A stretch of 64,000 nt of DNA from Hyaloperonospora brassicae (GCA_947650285.1 CANTFL010000332.1:248001-312000), one strand, 5' to 3'. Numbered from the stretch's first letter, positions 20,901 to 32,760 are shown. Numbers and translations: made by a program. Notes: generated by a model not told the origin, from the sequence alone.

Positions 20901-21655
20901 CTGCCGTAATCACGCACCAGCTGGCAATGCGGATGGTACTTTCAATCTCTCTGCTACGTGCAGGCAGCTGCAGTGCCGTTGATCTAATCATTGGAGAGCG
21001 CAGATAAAGTTTTGGCAAAGGAGGTCTCACCATTAGTACCGCCGTTCTCTCTTTACAAGTAGAGCACTGACCGGAGCATTCGTCCAGTCCGTACAGATGC
21101 CACGTTCTCTGCGTTTCTTGCCCTTGTTGCAGAACGAAGCGCAGTCCGTTCTGATCGGTACAGACTACGAAGCAGTCTGTGCTCCATCCACAGTCTCTAT
21201 TTGCATTGTGTGAAGACGGCAGCGCCGGCCCCGAGGCACATGCTGAATCTTGAGCGGAGGGGCGATATACGAGGAGAGTGACTTATGAGCCAGTCTCGCA
21301 TCCCACATACAGGAAGGAGTTTACACAGGCGACCGGGCAATGAGTCAGGGGCGGATCACGATCGCGTAGTCGCATACAGTCTGCTTGACTCAAACGCATT
21401 CGCCACATTTACGCGATGAGCGATGGCAAGTGCGCATGGTCTTAGCAAAACAGTGTAGCACGTTAGTAGAGGAGCACGGACAGCCAAGATCAAGCGACAG
21501 TAAAGCTCGATCGACAGTCGAGCTCAACGCATGCTCGAGCGCTTGTCATCGCCAGACTTGTACGTGTCGTAAAGTGTTTGAGCACGACGTCCTCCGGACC
21601 ATAACATTTTACGACGCGTACAAGTTTCGTCACCCACCTGTTAGAACAGAACATG
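20901..21655. other. Spacer upstream of the multicopper oxidase
   Basis: This should contain the promoter of the minus-strand multicopper oxidase. I see no clear core element. Short inverted strings occur around 21090-21180 (repeated GTCCGT/CAGTCCGT words) but no long repeat or gene. Confidence 0.3.
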
Positions 21656-21659
21656 CGAA

Positions 21660-22540
21660 TGCACTTTAGTTAGTTCACGACGTCCGTGCAATTGCCCTCG
21701 TCGCGCGAGTACTGTGTCCAGCAAAGAAAGCCTCACAAGTTGCGAGCAAATGGTGCGTGCGCGACTACCCTGGCTTCTTACACGTCAAGCGCTTTTCAAT
21801 GTCAGCGGGGACACACGTGGACTTGTGGTCCTCCAACGTTTACATATCCATCGCTAACATACTTGCGGTACACACGATCAATGAGCTCGCGATGCATTTC
21901 GCAAGTCCTTTAACGACCCGCTTGACCTGCGCTGGCGTGTAGATCGCCACAACATCGGCAAGGCGTCTTGGTGTTGTTACCGCGTATAACCAGCACAATA
22001 GGTGCTGATTATTGGCGGTCACTTCCAAGTCGACCGGCTTCTTCTTTGTTCCAGAGAATGTCAATGAGCCTTCTGCGAGTTCGCAAAGGCATCCAAGCCG
22101 AGTGGCAGAGGGACGGCTATGTCAATGTAGAATGTATACGTGACACGCATGCTGCACCGTCCACTGCGGAAACGCTCTTTACCTTACTACCGGTAGAAAC
22201 GGAATTCCCAGTCGATCGTAGTCATCGTTCGTTGTTCAGGCCTTATGCGAGACAACGTGTCGCACCTCGAATTCGGATCCACTCATGAGCCTTGACTGTG
22301 TGCGAGGAATGCTCCGTGGTCGCCACGGTATGCGTCACACCACAAGGAGCAGCCGCGGGTCTATCATCATTCGTTGACGCCTTACATGACAAATTGAGGC
22401 TGTACCTGGAAACGCCTTGCAGCTGAGATGCCTGGCGAGGCGAAGCGAGTGGGTCTCCGGTTGGCACGTGGTTCCATAAGGCAGCCAAACATCTGGTGCC
22501 GCTCTGCAGTTGACACACGACAGGAGACGTACACGGACTT
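21660..22540 (-). pseudogene. Truncated relic of gene 4, second copy
   Basis: The minus strand aligns with 7020-7960 of the first block. The strings GGTGCGTGCGC then CAAGCGCTT occur in both (21750-21800 and 7115-7160), and the segment around 21930 aligns with 7290. At the far end GGTTGGCACGTGG...CTCTGCAGTTGACACACGA (22460-22515) matches about 7810-7870. Only the C-terminal part of gene 4 remains; the rest is lost before 22560, near the retroelement pile that starts at 23104. Stops interrupt the frames. A short open piece (21840-22064) includes a hydrophobic segment like that in the first copy. Confidence 0.5.
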
Positions 22541-22559
22541 ATGCATGCGTAAACCTTCT

Positions 22560-23103
22560 CTTCTTCGGTAAGTGCATGAGCTAACGCTGGTTTATCTCAT
22601 TCTCCCGATCCCGAGCTTATTGACCAGCTTACAAGACAAAGAGAAGGAAATAAACTCGCTACACAGTTGTCCAACCATAAGCCTAACTACCGCATTTCGA
22701 TTTACAAAGGCATAGGCGTCGAATAGTGCGGAAATCAATACATAAGCCGAAGGTATAAGAGTACGGACAAAGTTGAATGAGCGAGTGACCAAAGTGACCG
22801 AGTGAGTGAGCCAGTAGTTAAGTGAGTGAACCGATGATATTAAGGAATTGAGTTGACAGTAATTAAGTGGAAGAATAGAAAGTATAAGCGAGTGAATCGC
22901 GTTTCCAAATAATCGTGAGCGCCTGCTGCAATGTCACGTGTAGGTAGACCGGAGGATGTGAAAACAAACTCCGATAAACAATTAATGTAGTATATCGCGT
23001 TTTAAATAATGGCAAGAATTGTTGTCTTTCCAACTCAGTGTGAAAGTGCCACGTGAATACGTTGATTGCGCAGGGCATTGCCAGTCGAGTAACGTGGAGA
23101 TCC
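22560..23103. other. Spacer with GAGT-type simple repeats before the retroelement cluster
   Basis: Around 22785-22905 short words of the GAGTGAGT/AAGTGAGT type recur irregularly. No gene is seen. The composition already moves towards AT before the first LTR at 23104. Confidence 0.4.
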
Positions 23104-23638
23104 TGTAACGGGGTTACACCACACGTGTGGTTTCCACAGCATGTACAGTTTACACAAGGGACGGTGTAACGGGGTTACAGGTCGGCTGGTAGTCGACAAT
23201 AGGTGTGGTGCGCACAAGGGATGGGATCCCCTCTAAAGTGATACTAAAACCCAGTATCGATTGTTGAAGACTGATGTCTGTCAACCATTGATTACGAGAT
23301 CTTTTAAGAGGTTTTATTTAGGACATTAGCGAGTAGGTTAATTACGTTGCTCTAAGGTGTTCTTTTAGGCTAAAGAAGAAATAAAGCTTAGCTCCCATTT
23401 TGGTCAACATAAGACACGCGCCTCACGAGGCGTCTTGATCGTAAGAGCTAGCAACGCCTGTAAAGGGTAGCTACTTTTGAGCACTCTGTGCTGTGACTCA
23501 TTCAAATCGTTTGGTCCCCCTGTTCCAGGGGGACCAAACTCTGAGCTTGTTGACTCTCTGAGTCGGGTTCTTTGAACCAAAGTTGCTCGTAGAGCGTTTA
23601 GTCTTCCTCTGACTTAAGAAGCTGTGTAGCTCCGCTAC
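23104..23638 (-). repeat. Left LTR of the outer retroelement (E3)
   Basis: This ~0.53-kb stretch is homologous to 41464-41957 in the same orientation. It starts TGTAACGGGG and stops matching at TCCGCTAC (23638), where the right copy reads CCGCTACA. It contains a short internal duplication of its own start (TGTAACGGGG again at 23165), a 14-bp palindrome ACCACACGTGTGGT at 23118-23131, a CGCCTC/GAGGCG hairpin at 23411-23436, and a perfect 13-bp hairpin at 23510-23538. I call it the 3' LTR of a minus-strand element because the gag fragment beside the right copy is on the minus strand. Confidence 0.7.
23510..23538. other. Perfect 13-bp hairpin inside the E3 left LTR
   Basis: TTTGGTCCCCCTG, loop TTC, then CAGGGGGACCAAA. 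The equivalent place in the right LTR (about 41828-41855) has a degraded version. It could be part of an LTR transcript structure or a terminator-like or packaging element; the sequence alone does not decide. Confidence 0.8.
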
Positions 23639-23705
23639 CCTCGGTCGAACTTGTAGTCAATCTACGCCTGAGTCGGTAACGACTGATCCTCTGTGAGGAT
23701 GGAGA

Positions 23706-25099
23706 TGTGGTAAAACGACTATGGAAATTCGCCGTAGAGGAACTGATCGCGTTCCCGTTACGTCCGAGCCAGTTAACGGTTGGCTGCTCGGTCCCAAATC
23801 TGGTCAGATCGCGTCCATTGGACAGTCAGACTAAAATGGATATCAGATATAGCAGATTGGGACCTGTGATCTTGGGTCAAGGTATGAGGCGGGCGATAAT
23901 ATTGGCGATCAGTCGATCAAGAAGGGAACCGCGATCAGCAAAGCGATCACGATCAGGAAGCGATCGAGATCGTGATCAGTGATCAGGTATGTGATCGAGA
24001 ACGTGATCATTGGTTAGGTAGGTGATCGAGATCAAGTATGTGATCGAGATCAGGTTGAGTTGGAGCACACCATGTGATCCGCGACCAGCAAGGCGATCAC
24101 GATCAGGAAGCGATCGAGATCGTGATCAGTGATCAGGTATGTGATCGAGAACGCGATCATTAATCAGGTAGGTGATCGCGATCAAGTTCGCGTGGAGCAC
24201 ACCATGTGATTCGCGATCAGCAAGGCGATCACGATCAGGAGGCGATCGAGATCGTGATTAGTGATCGGTTAGATGATCGCGAATAAGTTGGTGTGGAGCA
24301 CACCATGTGATCTGCGATCAGCAAGGCGATCGCGATCAGGAGGCGATCGGGATCGTGATCAGTGATCAGGTATGTGACTGCGATCGGACAAGTATATCAG
24401 GTGTGGGCCACGCAAGTACAAGATCGCTACCGTCTAGAGGGGGCGACATGTGGCAAACAATGTCCAAGACATGAGGATAGGGATAGGGTTGTTGGGTTTG
24501 AGTGGTGAACATTAAACAGAGTTCAATTTTCTTCAAAGTACACGTGTCGACTTCTCCTCCGGGTGGATCATTGGCCACCCGACGTCAAGGAAAGGTTTAC
24601 ATACTTTAATCAAGTGATATCCCTGGATTCTTTGGCCAGGGATCAAGATCTCTCAAACAACACCCCAACTGCGACTGGACGCATGAAACTCTTTGTGGTT
24701 GAGGACCCAAGATCGCGAGACGGCTCAAGTGGTCAAAAGGCTCGCGAATCAAGGTCTACATTTGGACAAGGCGATCTGTTACAGATCAGGGTGACTCATA
24801 TCGAGCACCCCGCAAGCATAGAAGTGATCGCGTGACGAATTCCACGTGATCGCACCAACCCCGATCGTGGTGTGAAGATTTCCACACCGCGATCGAACCT
24901 CGACCCCATCGAAAACACGGTCAAGTTTTCCATTGACACGAGTCCACCTGGAAAAGTGCAACCCGCCCCACCGACGGGTACACAAGGTGATGAAGGCAAT
25001 CAAGAACATGGAATCGGAGTACCCCCTCCGTTAGTCGGTCGTCCGGACGCCAGTGGAGAGTTGGGATCGACTCCTCAAAAGAGCGATAACCACTCCACC
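23706..25099 (+). repeat. E1 5' repeat: LTR plus leader, also present at 33706-34888
   Basis: TGTGGTAAA starts both copies (23706 and 33706), followed by closely matching sequence. The left copy runs about 1394 bp and the right about 1183 bp, the difference being mainly fewer GATC-rich repeats on the right. The LTR proper probably ends near 24540-24600 (around GGGTGGATCA and TTGGCCACCC), but I could not fix the end or the primer site. Homology continues past any plausible LTR end into the leader/gag region, so the right copy is the 5' end of a second element and not only a 3' LTR. Confidence 0.7.
23905..24390 (+). repeat. GATC-rich imperfect tandem repeat array in the E1 LTR
   Basis: The phrase TGGAGCACACCATGTGAT recurs at 24061, 24193 and about 24294 (spacings 132 and 101 bp). 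Between the copies lie many words such as GCGATCACGATCAGGAAG and GTGATCAGTGATCAGGT. Around 23935-24005 there are about nine GATC sites in some 75 bp. The right-hand copy (33915-34165) carries only one TGGAGCACACC unit, showing expansion or contraction between copies. Confidence 0.85.
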
Positions 25100-25548
25100 A
25101 CAATGGTGCGCGTGCCCGGATCTTCTGGTGACTCGGGATTTCACCGTGAGTCCCTGAGTAAATATATGAAGATAAAAGTGAACCTGGGATGGAAGCTTCG
25201 AAGGCCAATGAATTGCCACAGACGCGTGAGTCTGAAAGATTCCCAGTTCATCAGAGTTTTGGTAGGGGCTCTAACGACAAGAAAATAAAAGAGGGAAATC
25301 GATCGCTCGATATGGAAGAAAAACATCGACCCCCTCCTGAGGTCCCTTCGGGTCCCACCACGGATCGTGCTACAAGGCCTGATTTGCAGGTGAAAACCCA
25401 TCGGTTAGAACCGAGCAAAAGTTGCCCAAAGCCACACCTGCGATCTCGAGAAAAGATCGATCGAGGACTGTGAGGGTGAAAAAAACAACGACCGAGACCA
25501 AATAACAGGACCAAGTTGAGAACAAGATCCCGAATCCGTTCAAGTTCG

Positions 25549-27428
25549 TGAAGTACGAGATCAAGATGGAAGGGTGGCAATATGAAGAACTGGCCAAGAT
25601 GTACGAGTGGAAGATGCTCAAGAATCTACTATCAAGCGACCCAGTACTCCAAGTGCTGAAGCCAGAACTGATCGACGAGATTCAAGGTCCGGCATCGACC
25701 CCGGCAAGTGCATCGAACATGCTGGAAGGAATCTATGGGATCATACGACTTTTGCATGAAGCTGGATTTGTGGCGTAGATGATCGATGTGAAAAGGTTGT
25801 TGGATTTTGATCAAGACCAAATTACCTGCGCATGTCGATCGTTGTACGAGAAGCTGATCCCTCTCACAGGCAAAGCCAAGATTGAAGATCAAGCGAGTAC
25901 CACGATCGCGGACATGACGAAGAAATACCACACTGGATCGTCGCAGTGGGCCTCATCAGAATCCGAGATCGACTCAGACGCCTAGATCGGCATTTAACGG
26001 ATGTCAATAGGCCCCAGTGGGTACGCTCGTTGCATGATCGCGCCAAAGGAATCATGGCCGAGCCGCGATCGGCAGCTATACGCGCCACCGGAGATGACGC
26101 AGCGGCCTTACAAGGACATCTGCTGTCTTACATTGATAACGCAATGGAGCAATTCAAACAGAGACAGCGAAGTCAAGCCTGTCAAGAGATCTATACAAGT
26201 CGAGCGATCAAGATGACAAGGGCGCGAGAGACATACTTTCCGGATGTTGATATGGAGTCGGTCGGATCGCATCAAGGCCAATCAGACTTTGGCGATCCCC
26301 GAAGATACCCCCGTACGAATCGGGTCGGGAGGACTTGAGGCGTCCATTAATGGCGCCTGCGGAAGTTTCGACGAACTCAAGACCGTCTCCCCAACGTATT
26401 CGTTTCTCGGTGATCGGTGATCTGAAGAAATTGAATGGAAGAGATCGAGACGAAGATCGCGCCAGAAGCTGGATCAGCAAGGTCAAGTCAACGTTCCTAA
26501 GGGACCAAATACCAGATGGAGAGAAATGCCTGGTATTCGGTGATCTACTGACAGGAGCGGCACATAATTGACACATTCAACTGAGTTGCACTACTCGTCG
26601 CACGTGGAAAGATCTGCTGGAAGGTTTCATGGTACAATATGGAGGATGTGGAGTATCGAATGCCAGACAGTTTTACCACGCGCGCCAACGACCGGATGAA
26701 ACCTCGCTGGGTTATTTACACAGATTAAATGGGGCACCGATCCGAGCCAAGGTCGCGATTCGAGAGGGAAGACATGCTACGCGGCGTGAACATGTGGAAC
26801 ATTTTATTTCTACACTGGATGATCGCAATTTAGCGAAAAGTTGACTCTACTGCGATTGTCGGATGCCGATGACATGGAAGAAACGTTGCGTGCGTATCAG
26901 CGCATGGAGAAACGATACACGAAGACGCCGATAGGACCAGTCAAATCTCATCAGCGATCAAAAGTTCATGCTGATCAGGTTTCGTCAAAATCAACCCGAG
27001 CCGAACGAGCGATCAGGGCGGAAAGCGAGAGCAGCAGTTCGGAATAGGATCCAAATGGATCGGAAGATGACGTGGACTATCGCAAGGTTTGTGCGACCAC
27101 CGTCTCCACTCCAGTGAAGCTAAACCAAGATTATCGCATGTCCCATGAGGAAGCTGATCGGGTGGAGTTACGTGATCACGGAGAACGATCAAAACCGTGC
27201 ACTCACTGTGGATTGATCAAGCACAATGATCGCGGTTGTTGGAAGCGATTGAATTGCCAGAAGTTCGGACGTAAAGGACATCCATCGGACAAGTGCTTTT
27301 ACGCGTGTGCAGCTTGTGGAAAAGTGCATGAGAGTGGCAAGTTCCCCTTAGAAAAGTTCTACAATCTGATGCGCAAGTGGTATGTGCCTATTAAGCACGC
27401 AGGAATGTTTCCGTCCGAGGCGGAGTAG
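25549..27428 (+). pseudogene. E1 gag polyprotein, broken, with degenerate zinc knuckles
   Basis: Fragments in several frames give an oomycete-type Gypsy gag. The core at 26335-27047 includes a W-rich capsid segment ARSWISKVKSTFLRDQ, then TRRTWKDLLEGF and RREHVEHFISTLDD. The nucleocapsid at 27198-27300 has one complete knuckle (CTHCGLIKHNDRGC) and two that have lost a Cys to Phe. Breaks include a TGA at about 26569 where a Trp is expected (TGG to TGA), a TAG near 27046 and a frame change near 26841. It would bind and package the element RNA if intact. It is nonfunctional as read. Confidence 0.8.
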
Positions 27429-27639
27429 ATGTTAAATCAGGACGCTCGCCAGCATGGAATCTGGTACGAGCCAAGCGTTCTAGGTTCTGCATATATTCAT
27501 TTGTTGAGAAACAATTGAAGGATCAAGAAGTTAACGGTCAGGCCTAGCCGATTGCTAATATACATATTGATTCAACTTGTGTCCTAGCGATTTCAAGTGT
27601 GCAACAAATTGATATATACACCCGATCAGCCGTGAAGAT

Positions 27640-28500
27640 GAAGCTCGATCTCGCACCAGGAGAAACACGTAATTATTGGAAATACCACACTCCAGGAAAG
27701 TGGTTAAAGCAGGCTAATGCGGTCGGCAAGATCCAGAATAAGAAGTCCACGATGCTGTTTGATTCCGGTGCTTAAGTGTCAATCATCGACACCACCTTTA
27801 CTCGTAAGTTAGGGTGCATGATCGACGAAAATTAGACTCAAGAATGTGTCGGCATAGGGGAAAACGAATACATGACAACCAGGCGCACGAAGATCAAGAT
27901 TACATTGGACGGCTCACTAGTGTATTATTTCGACGTATGGGTCGGTGATCAAGTCAGTCAAGAGGCTATATTGGGTATGGGTTTCATGGTTCCGGCGGGG
28001 ATTCGCTTGAATCTAGCGGACGGAACGCTATGTCTATCCGATGAATCACGCATTGGTCTAGCGGGGCGTAAGCCTCTTTATAGATCGACCTTCCAAGCGA
28101 TCAACCTGAATGATCAACACGTGGTGATACCGGTCGGCAAACCAACAGAAGTGAGGATAGGTGTCGTACCACCAAGAGCTAAACTGTGGGTAAGACGAGA
28201 CGTGGAGTGGGTACCAACTGTGACTAACGGGCCTGTCAGGATCAACTATCTACAGCTCACAAACCTATGTGATCGCGAGGTGATTTTATGTTGGGGAACT
28301 CCATAAGGGCTGTGGATGGTAGCAGACACGATACCCCGATCGCAGGGGTACGTGTCTGTGAGGTTGCGACGTTATAACGAGTGGCAGGCATTAGCGTTCG
28401 AGGCTAAAACTGATCGAGAAGAAGTCTCACTTGCAACGTATGAATGGCCATTAATTGATCAGCAATCATATCCTACGCCGAAAAAGATTTAAAACGCTAA
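27640..28500 (+). pseudogene. E1 retropepsin-like aspartic protease region
   Basis: MLFDSGA at about 27753-27773 is the catalytic D-S/T-G-A motif of retroviral-type aspartic proteases. The next codon is TAA where family members have Gln, so CAA to TAA is the simplest change. The flap and C-terminal part continues in the frame 27872-28306 (EAILGMGFMVPAG, a typical LG-MGF segment). The downstream part to about 28500 reads as a linker. It lies between gag and reverse transcriptase as expected. Confidence 0.75.
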
Positions 28501-29280
28501 GAAGTGAAGACAGAAAAAGAGGCGAATGACTGCAGTGCTGACATGTTACAACCTGATCAAAACGTGATCGACGAGGATTTGATGCGCTACATAGACGAGA
28601 GTGAAAGCATTGACCCACGTTCAGTTAAGGTACTTGTGACAAGTCATACAAATGGCAAGATTCTAGACGACGAGTAGGTGCAAATCATGCCAAAAGAGTC
28701 TAGCAGAGTAGCGACGCCGACGGTGGCAGGAAGGACCGATTGCGAGAAAAATGATCGGAAGCAAAGACGATCCATCTATTAGCCAGACGCGATTCCCACC
28801 ATGGATGGTGACGGACAAAAGCGGTCCAGAAATCAGTCTGACATGACCACGAGGGACGAAGAAGAACGGCAGGTACAGCACGAGGAAGATGCACATCTGC
28901 CAATGAAGGTATCTTCGTCGATCCCTACGATTCTAGGGTGTACGGAGGGCAATCAGTCGCAAGACCGGCATGAGGAGTCAAGTTCTGGAGTGAAGATTGT
29001 CGACGGTAAAGAGATCGAGCGAGATGTTAGTGATTTGATGCAAGGAAAGTCCGGCTGTCAGACAGACGGGGATGCGATCAGAGATTGTGATTTACAGGAA
29101 AAGTCCGATCGACTGATGGAAGTGAAAGACATCGGAGTGATCGGTGAGGAAAGGACGGAGGCAGAACCACCTTCCGCGTCGACGTATCGTAATGAAAGTG
29201 GAGAGATGTATGCTGAGGAGGTCGATCAGCACATGGCGATCCTACCGGAAGTTGTTGCACCGACGGCCGAGATATCTTAA
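28500..29280 (+). other. E1 protease-RT linker region, low complexity acidic ORF
   Basis: A frame open over 28801-29280 encodes a hydrophilic stretch rich in Asp, Glu, Ser and Gln with no domain. In several Gypsy elements a variable linker separates protease from RT; this is the likely identity. It has many GATC sites, as does the rest of E1. Confidence 0.45.
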
Positions 29281-30380
29281 GAAGACATTCAAGTGGGTGA
29301 CCCAGGGAATCCACTGTCGAGTGATCAAGAGAAGTTGCGACAGCTAATATGGGCTAATTGCCATCTGCTAATCGGCAAAGGTAATGCCCTACCATCTGCG
29401 GCTTGTGGAGCGGTCTGTGATATTGATGTCGGAGGCGCTAACCCGATCACTCAAAGAGTGCGACCGGTCGCTCCCAAATTTCGCGAGAAGCTAGTCGATC
29501 TGATCAAGGGACTATTGACAACGCAGATAATTCGCCCGTCCACTTCTCCGTGGGCATCACCGATCGTGGTGATCATAAAGAAGAATGGAGAAGATATTCG
29601 ATTATGCATCTACTATAGACGAGTGAATCAGCTGACGAGATTGATGGTTTACCCCATGCATCAGATCAGAGACTTGCTGCAGGATATGGATAAAGCCATG
29701 TGGTACTGTTACTTAGACATGGCAAGTGGTTTTTGGGTGGTAAAGATGACGGAGAGAGCCAGATAAATTTCGGCCTTTATTACACCAACAGGCCTGTTGG
29801 AATGGCTAAGGATGCCGTTTGGATTGAAGAACTCACCGCAGATTTACCAACGACTGATCGACAATGCGTTATATGGATATTTGGAAGATTGGTACACGTC
29901 CAACTACGATCACTTCGGGATCACCAGATCATATCGATATGTTTACCGACGGGGAACCGGATTCTGACATGAAGACGTCGGTCCTTTGTCGAAGATCATA
30001 CATCGACGATGTACTGATACCGGCCCCGTCGTGGGAATATCTCTACCGCAAAGTGGAAAGATTGTTGAAAGTGTGTAATTAATGGAATTTATCGATCAGT
30101 ATGACTGAAACTTCTGGGGACGACGCAAGGTAGAATACCTGGGTCATCGTGTACCTTTGGATGGATTAGAAGCGAACCCAAAGGATCTAGGATAATTGGT
30201 ATACGTACCATTTCCTCGCTCCTTACGATCGATGCAATCGTTTCTCGGGACCCCCAACTATCACAGTCGATTCATCGAAGACTTTTCAGTGTACTCCTCA
30301 CTACTGTACGAATTACGAGAAGCCTATTTCCATGAGATCCCTCGAGCGTATGACGACCCAAGAACAGTAAAGTTTGCCGG
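29280..30380 (+). pseudogene. E1 reverse transcriptase, frameshifted, YIDD retained
   Basis: Fingers and palm: STSPWASPIVVIIKKNGE at about 29539-29592, then the motif A segment YLDMASGFW at about 29710. The frame shifts near 29700-29770. The YIDD catalytic box is intact at about 29999-30010 (YIDDVLIPAP). Later RT parts (FLGTPNYHSRFIEDFS, about 30241-30290) are the typical connection to RNase H. RT copies element RNA to DNA; this copy cannot make one polypeptide because of the shift and several stops. Confidence 0.8.
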
Positions 30381-30410
30381 GTGAACTCGGCTGTGTCATA
30401 CTGCCCAAAT

Positions 30411-30600
30411 GCGATCAGAAATTGCACCCAATCCCTGGGGATGATCAGGAATCGCACCCAATCTCTGAGGGCGATATGGATTCGCACCCAATTGATGAGG
30501 GCGATCAGTAATCACATTCAATTGCTGAGGGAGATCAAGAATCGCACCCAATTGCTGGGGGCGATCAGGAATCACACCCAATCGCGGAGGGCGATCAGGA
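30411..30600 (+). repeat. 30-bp in-frame minisatellite between E1 RT and RNase H
   Basis: Six full 30-bp units start at 30411, 30441, 30471, 30501, 30531 and 30561, with a partial seventh. The core is GCGATCAGGAATCGCACCCA plus a variable ten bases. In the coding frame each unit gives a decapeptide close to DQESHPIAEG, with one internal TAA. The downstream RNase H frame follows directly, so the array is an insertion or expansion in the RT to RNase H tether. Confidence 0.9.
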
Positions 30601-30983
30601 TCCGGAAGGCAGGAGTCGCTGGTTGAAAGCAACGATCGCGTTCACTTTTTCGAAACGGAAGATAGCGATTACACCCATTTTGAAACACTTCGACGCGGAT
30701 TTGACAGCCAGTGATTGTACTTTACGCCAGCAAGTGGACTGTGTCGGCTGCATTGCTGCAGAAACATGAGGAGGTGTCATGGCCAGTCCTTATTTCAAGC
30801 CGTACGCTGAAGCCCAACGAAGTTGACTATGTCATGGTGGAGAAGGAGGTACTAGCATTGCTAAGGATGCTAGATATATGCTATACCATGCTGGTGTCTC
30901 GTGCGATCACCGTGCTGACGCGTTATTCAGCCTTAGCCTGGTTGCTCCAATCTTCCGGTCTCAATGGGGGATTAGGACGATGA
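30600..30983 (+). pseudogene. E1 Gypsy-type RNase H, broken
   Basis: HFDADLTASD at about 30682 gives the first catalytic Asp in a Gypsy-type RNase H. VDYVMVEKEVLALLRML at about 30829 carries the Glu helix. A frame change lies between the two. It lies directly after the decapeptide array. Confidence 0.7.
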
Positions 30984-31093
30984 GCTGCATTGTTATCAAA
31001 CTGGACACTGGAGATCCGTCAATGTGAGAAGGGTGGAGATGAGATACTGAGTACTCTGGCAGCGAGCATAACTCCTCGACAGAAAGTGATGAG

Positions 31094-31600
31094 ATGTTGA
31101 TCGCGGTTTTGCCAAAGGAACAACCACGACAAAAGATCATTATGCCTTCACCTACAGCCGAAGAGGAAGAAAATTTCTGGGTGGGTAGTTTTGATGGGTC
31201 TGCTAGAGTGAAGAGAAAGTGTGAAGCATGCAGCGCGATCGTATGGAGATTACCAGGTTGGAAGGTTGTGGCTACCGCGTCTGAGTTCGTCCCTAATCTA
31301 ACTGTCAACGAAGCAAAGTATAGAGGACTCTTCTTATGTTTTGATTTGTTGACTGATCAGAACAGGGGACGGCCAATCATATGTGGAGATTCAAATTTAG
31401 TGGTCAGGCAAATGCGTGGAGAGATTGATTGCAAGGCGCCAGGTCTACAACTGCTGAGACATAAAGCGATGGAGCATCTCCGATCCTGGCTCAAACATGA
31501 TTTTTTACATGTGAAACGCGATTAGAACGCAAGCGCAGATCGATTAGCGAGTAAAGCTCTGCGGAAAGAGAAAGGTGAAATAGTGGTAGATGACCGAGAT
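31094..31600 (+). pseudogene. E1 second (archaeal/plant-type) RNase H domain
   Basis: A second RNase H follows the first: FDGSARVKRKC (about 31192), VNEAKYRGLFLCFDLL (about 31303), ICGDSNLVVRQMRGEID (about 31378), and after a TAG the segment NASADRLASKAL (about 31527). The four acidic positions D, E, D, D are all present. This pattern is the archaeal-type RNase H (aRNH). Acquisition of an extra aRNH is known in some plant Tat and some oomycete Gypsy elements. One in-frame stop at about 31525 separates the last motif. Confidence 0.75.
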
Positions 31601-31899
31601 CGCCAAGATCTAGCATCTATGAATCGGCTAGATGAGTTACTGTTACCCCGCGAGAGGAATCAGAGGGTGCGAGTAGCTGCGATTACCCGTGCTGCCTCAT
31701 GACGACGCCATTCGCCACAAACTGTTCAAGAGGAGTTCATACAACAGATACGAATCGAACGGATCAAACAAGCGCAGAATGAAGAGAGTTGGATTTATCA
31801 CTTGAAGATTTTTTTTGACTGTAGACGTATCTACGATTGCATCAGCGGATGCAAAATCATGTGCCTTGATCGCGCCGGACTATGATGTCGATCAGGACT

Positions 31900-32760
31900 A
31901 GTTGTTGCTCTTTTGTCCCATATCAGCTACAAAGTCAGAAGATTGCGTAGAGCTGGGCCGGTTGGTGATCCCGGAGCTATTGCAGCAGGATTTTATACAT
32001 CATTATCATACCAGTATGGAGGGCGGCCACCAGGGTATAGGTCAAACTTACCAGAGGACCAGGGCAAAGTTTCACTGGAGAGGCTTGTATCGAAGTGTGC
32101 AACGATATGTGGGAGAGTGTGTGGATTGCGAGACAGATAAAGGCCTCCCCTGCGATCGAAGTGGCTCGCTGGGTAACGTACAAGCGACGTACCCTTTTCA
32201 AATTTTGCGATGGATCATATTCCTTCTTTGCCGCGATCGTTCAAAGGGAACACAGAGTTGTTGATCTGGGTCGACCTGTTCTCTGGGTATGTGGTTGCGA
32301 AGGCGAGTGCATCTCGGACCGCACAAACAATTGCGGAAAATTACGAAGAATGTGCATTCAGAAGGTTTGGCGCAAGTGAAGCAATTCGTCACGATCGAGA
32401 GCCATGAATCATGTCTGATTTCTTTCATGCGTTTAATCGGATCGTAAGCCGCAAACGACGAGCTACTATGGATTATAGGCCACAAGCGAACGGCACAGCA
32501 GAGCGCATGGCACAGACGTTAACCAGAGGGATCAAGATGTATGTGTCGGACTAGAACCAGAGGGATTGGGATGAATTTACCGAACGATTGACATACGCGA
32601 TCAACATCGCACACGATCGTATTCGCGGTGACACCCCATTTTATTTGATTCACATATGGGGCCTCGATTATCGATGGAACCCACGTTACCTCTAGGGAGT
32701 ACCACGTCGCGAGATCGAGATCCACGATGATGGCGGTTTGGCATAAAACGCCATTATAAA
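31900..32760 (+). pseudogene. E1 integrase with HHCC finger and DDE core, broken
   Basis: The zinc-binding part reads HYHTSMEGGHQGIGQ...CVDC (about 32001-32140). The core has MDHIPSL (first D, about 32209), IRHDREP (second D, about 32386) and NGTAERMAQ (E, about 32491). Frame changes near 32150-32210 and stops at 32405 and 32553 break it. Integrase joins the cDNA to host DNA; here it is inactive. Confidence 0.8.

Noticed and set aside
28801..29280. 159-codon ORF as a host gene
   Set aside because: It lies between the E1 protease and RT, has the element's GATC-rich style and no host-like features.
30411..30600. CRISPR-like array
   Set aside because: The 30-bp units are contiguous with no spacers, code a decapeptide in frame with pol, and the genome is eukaryotic.
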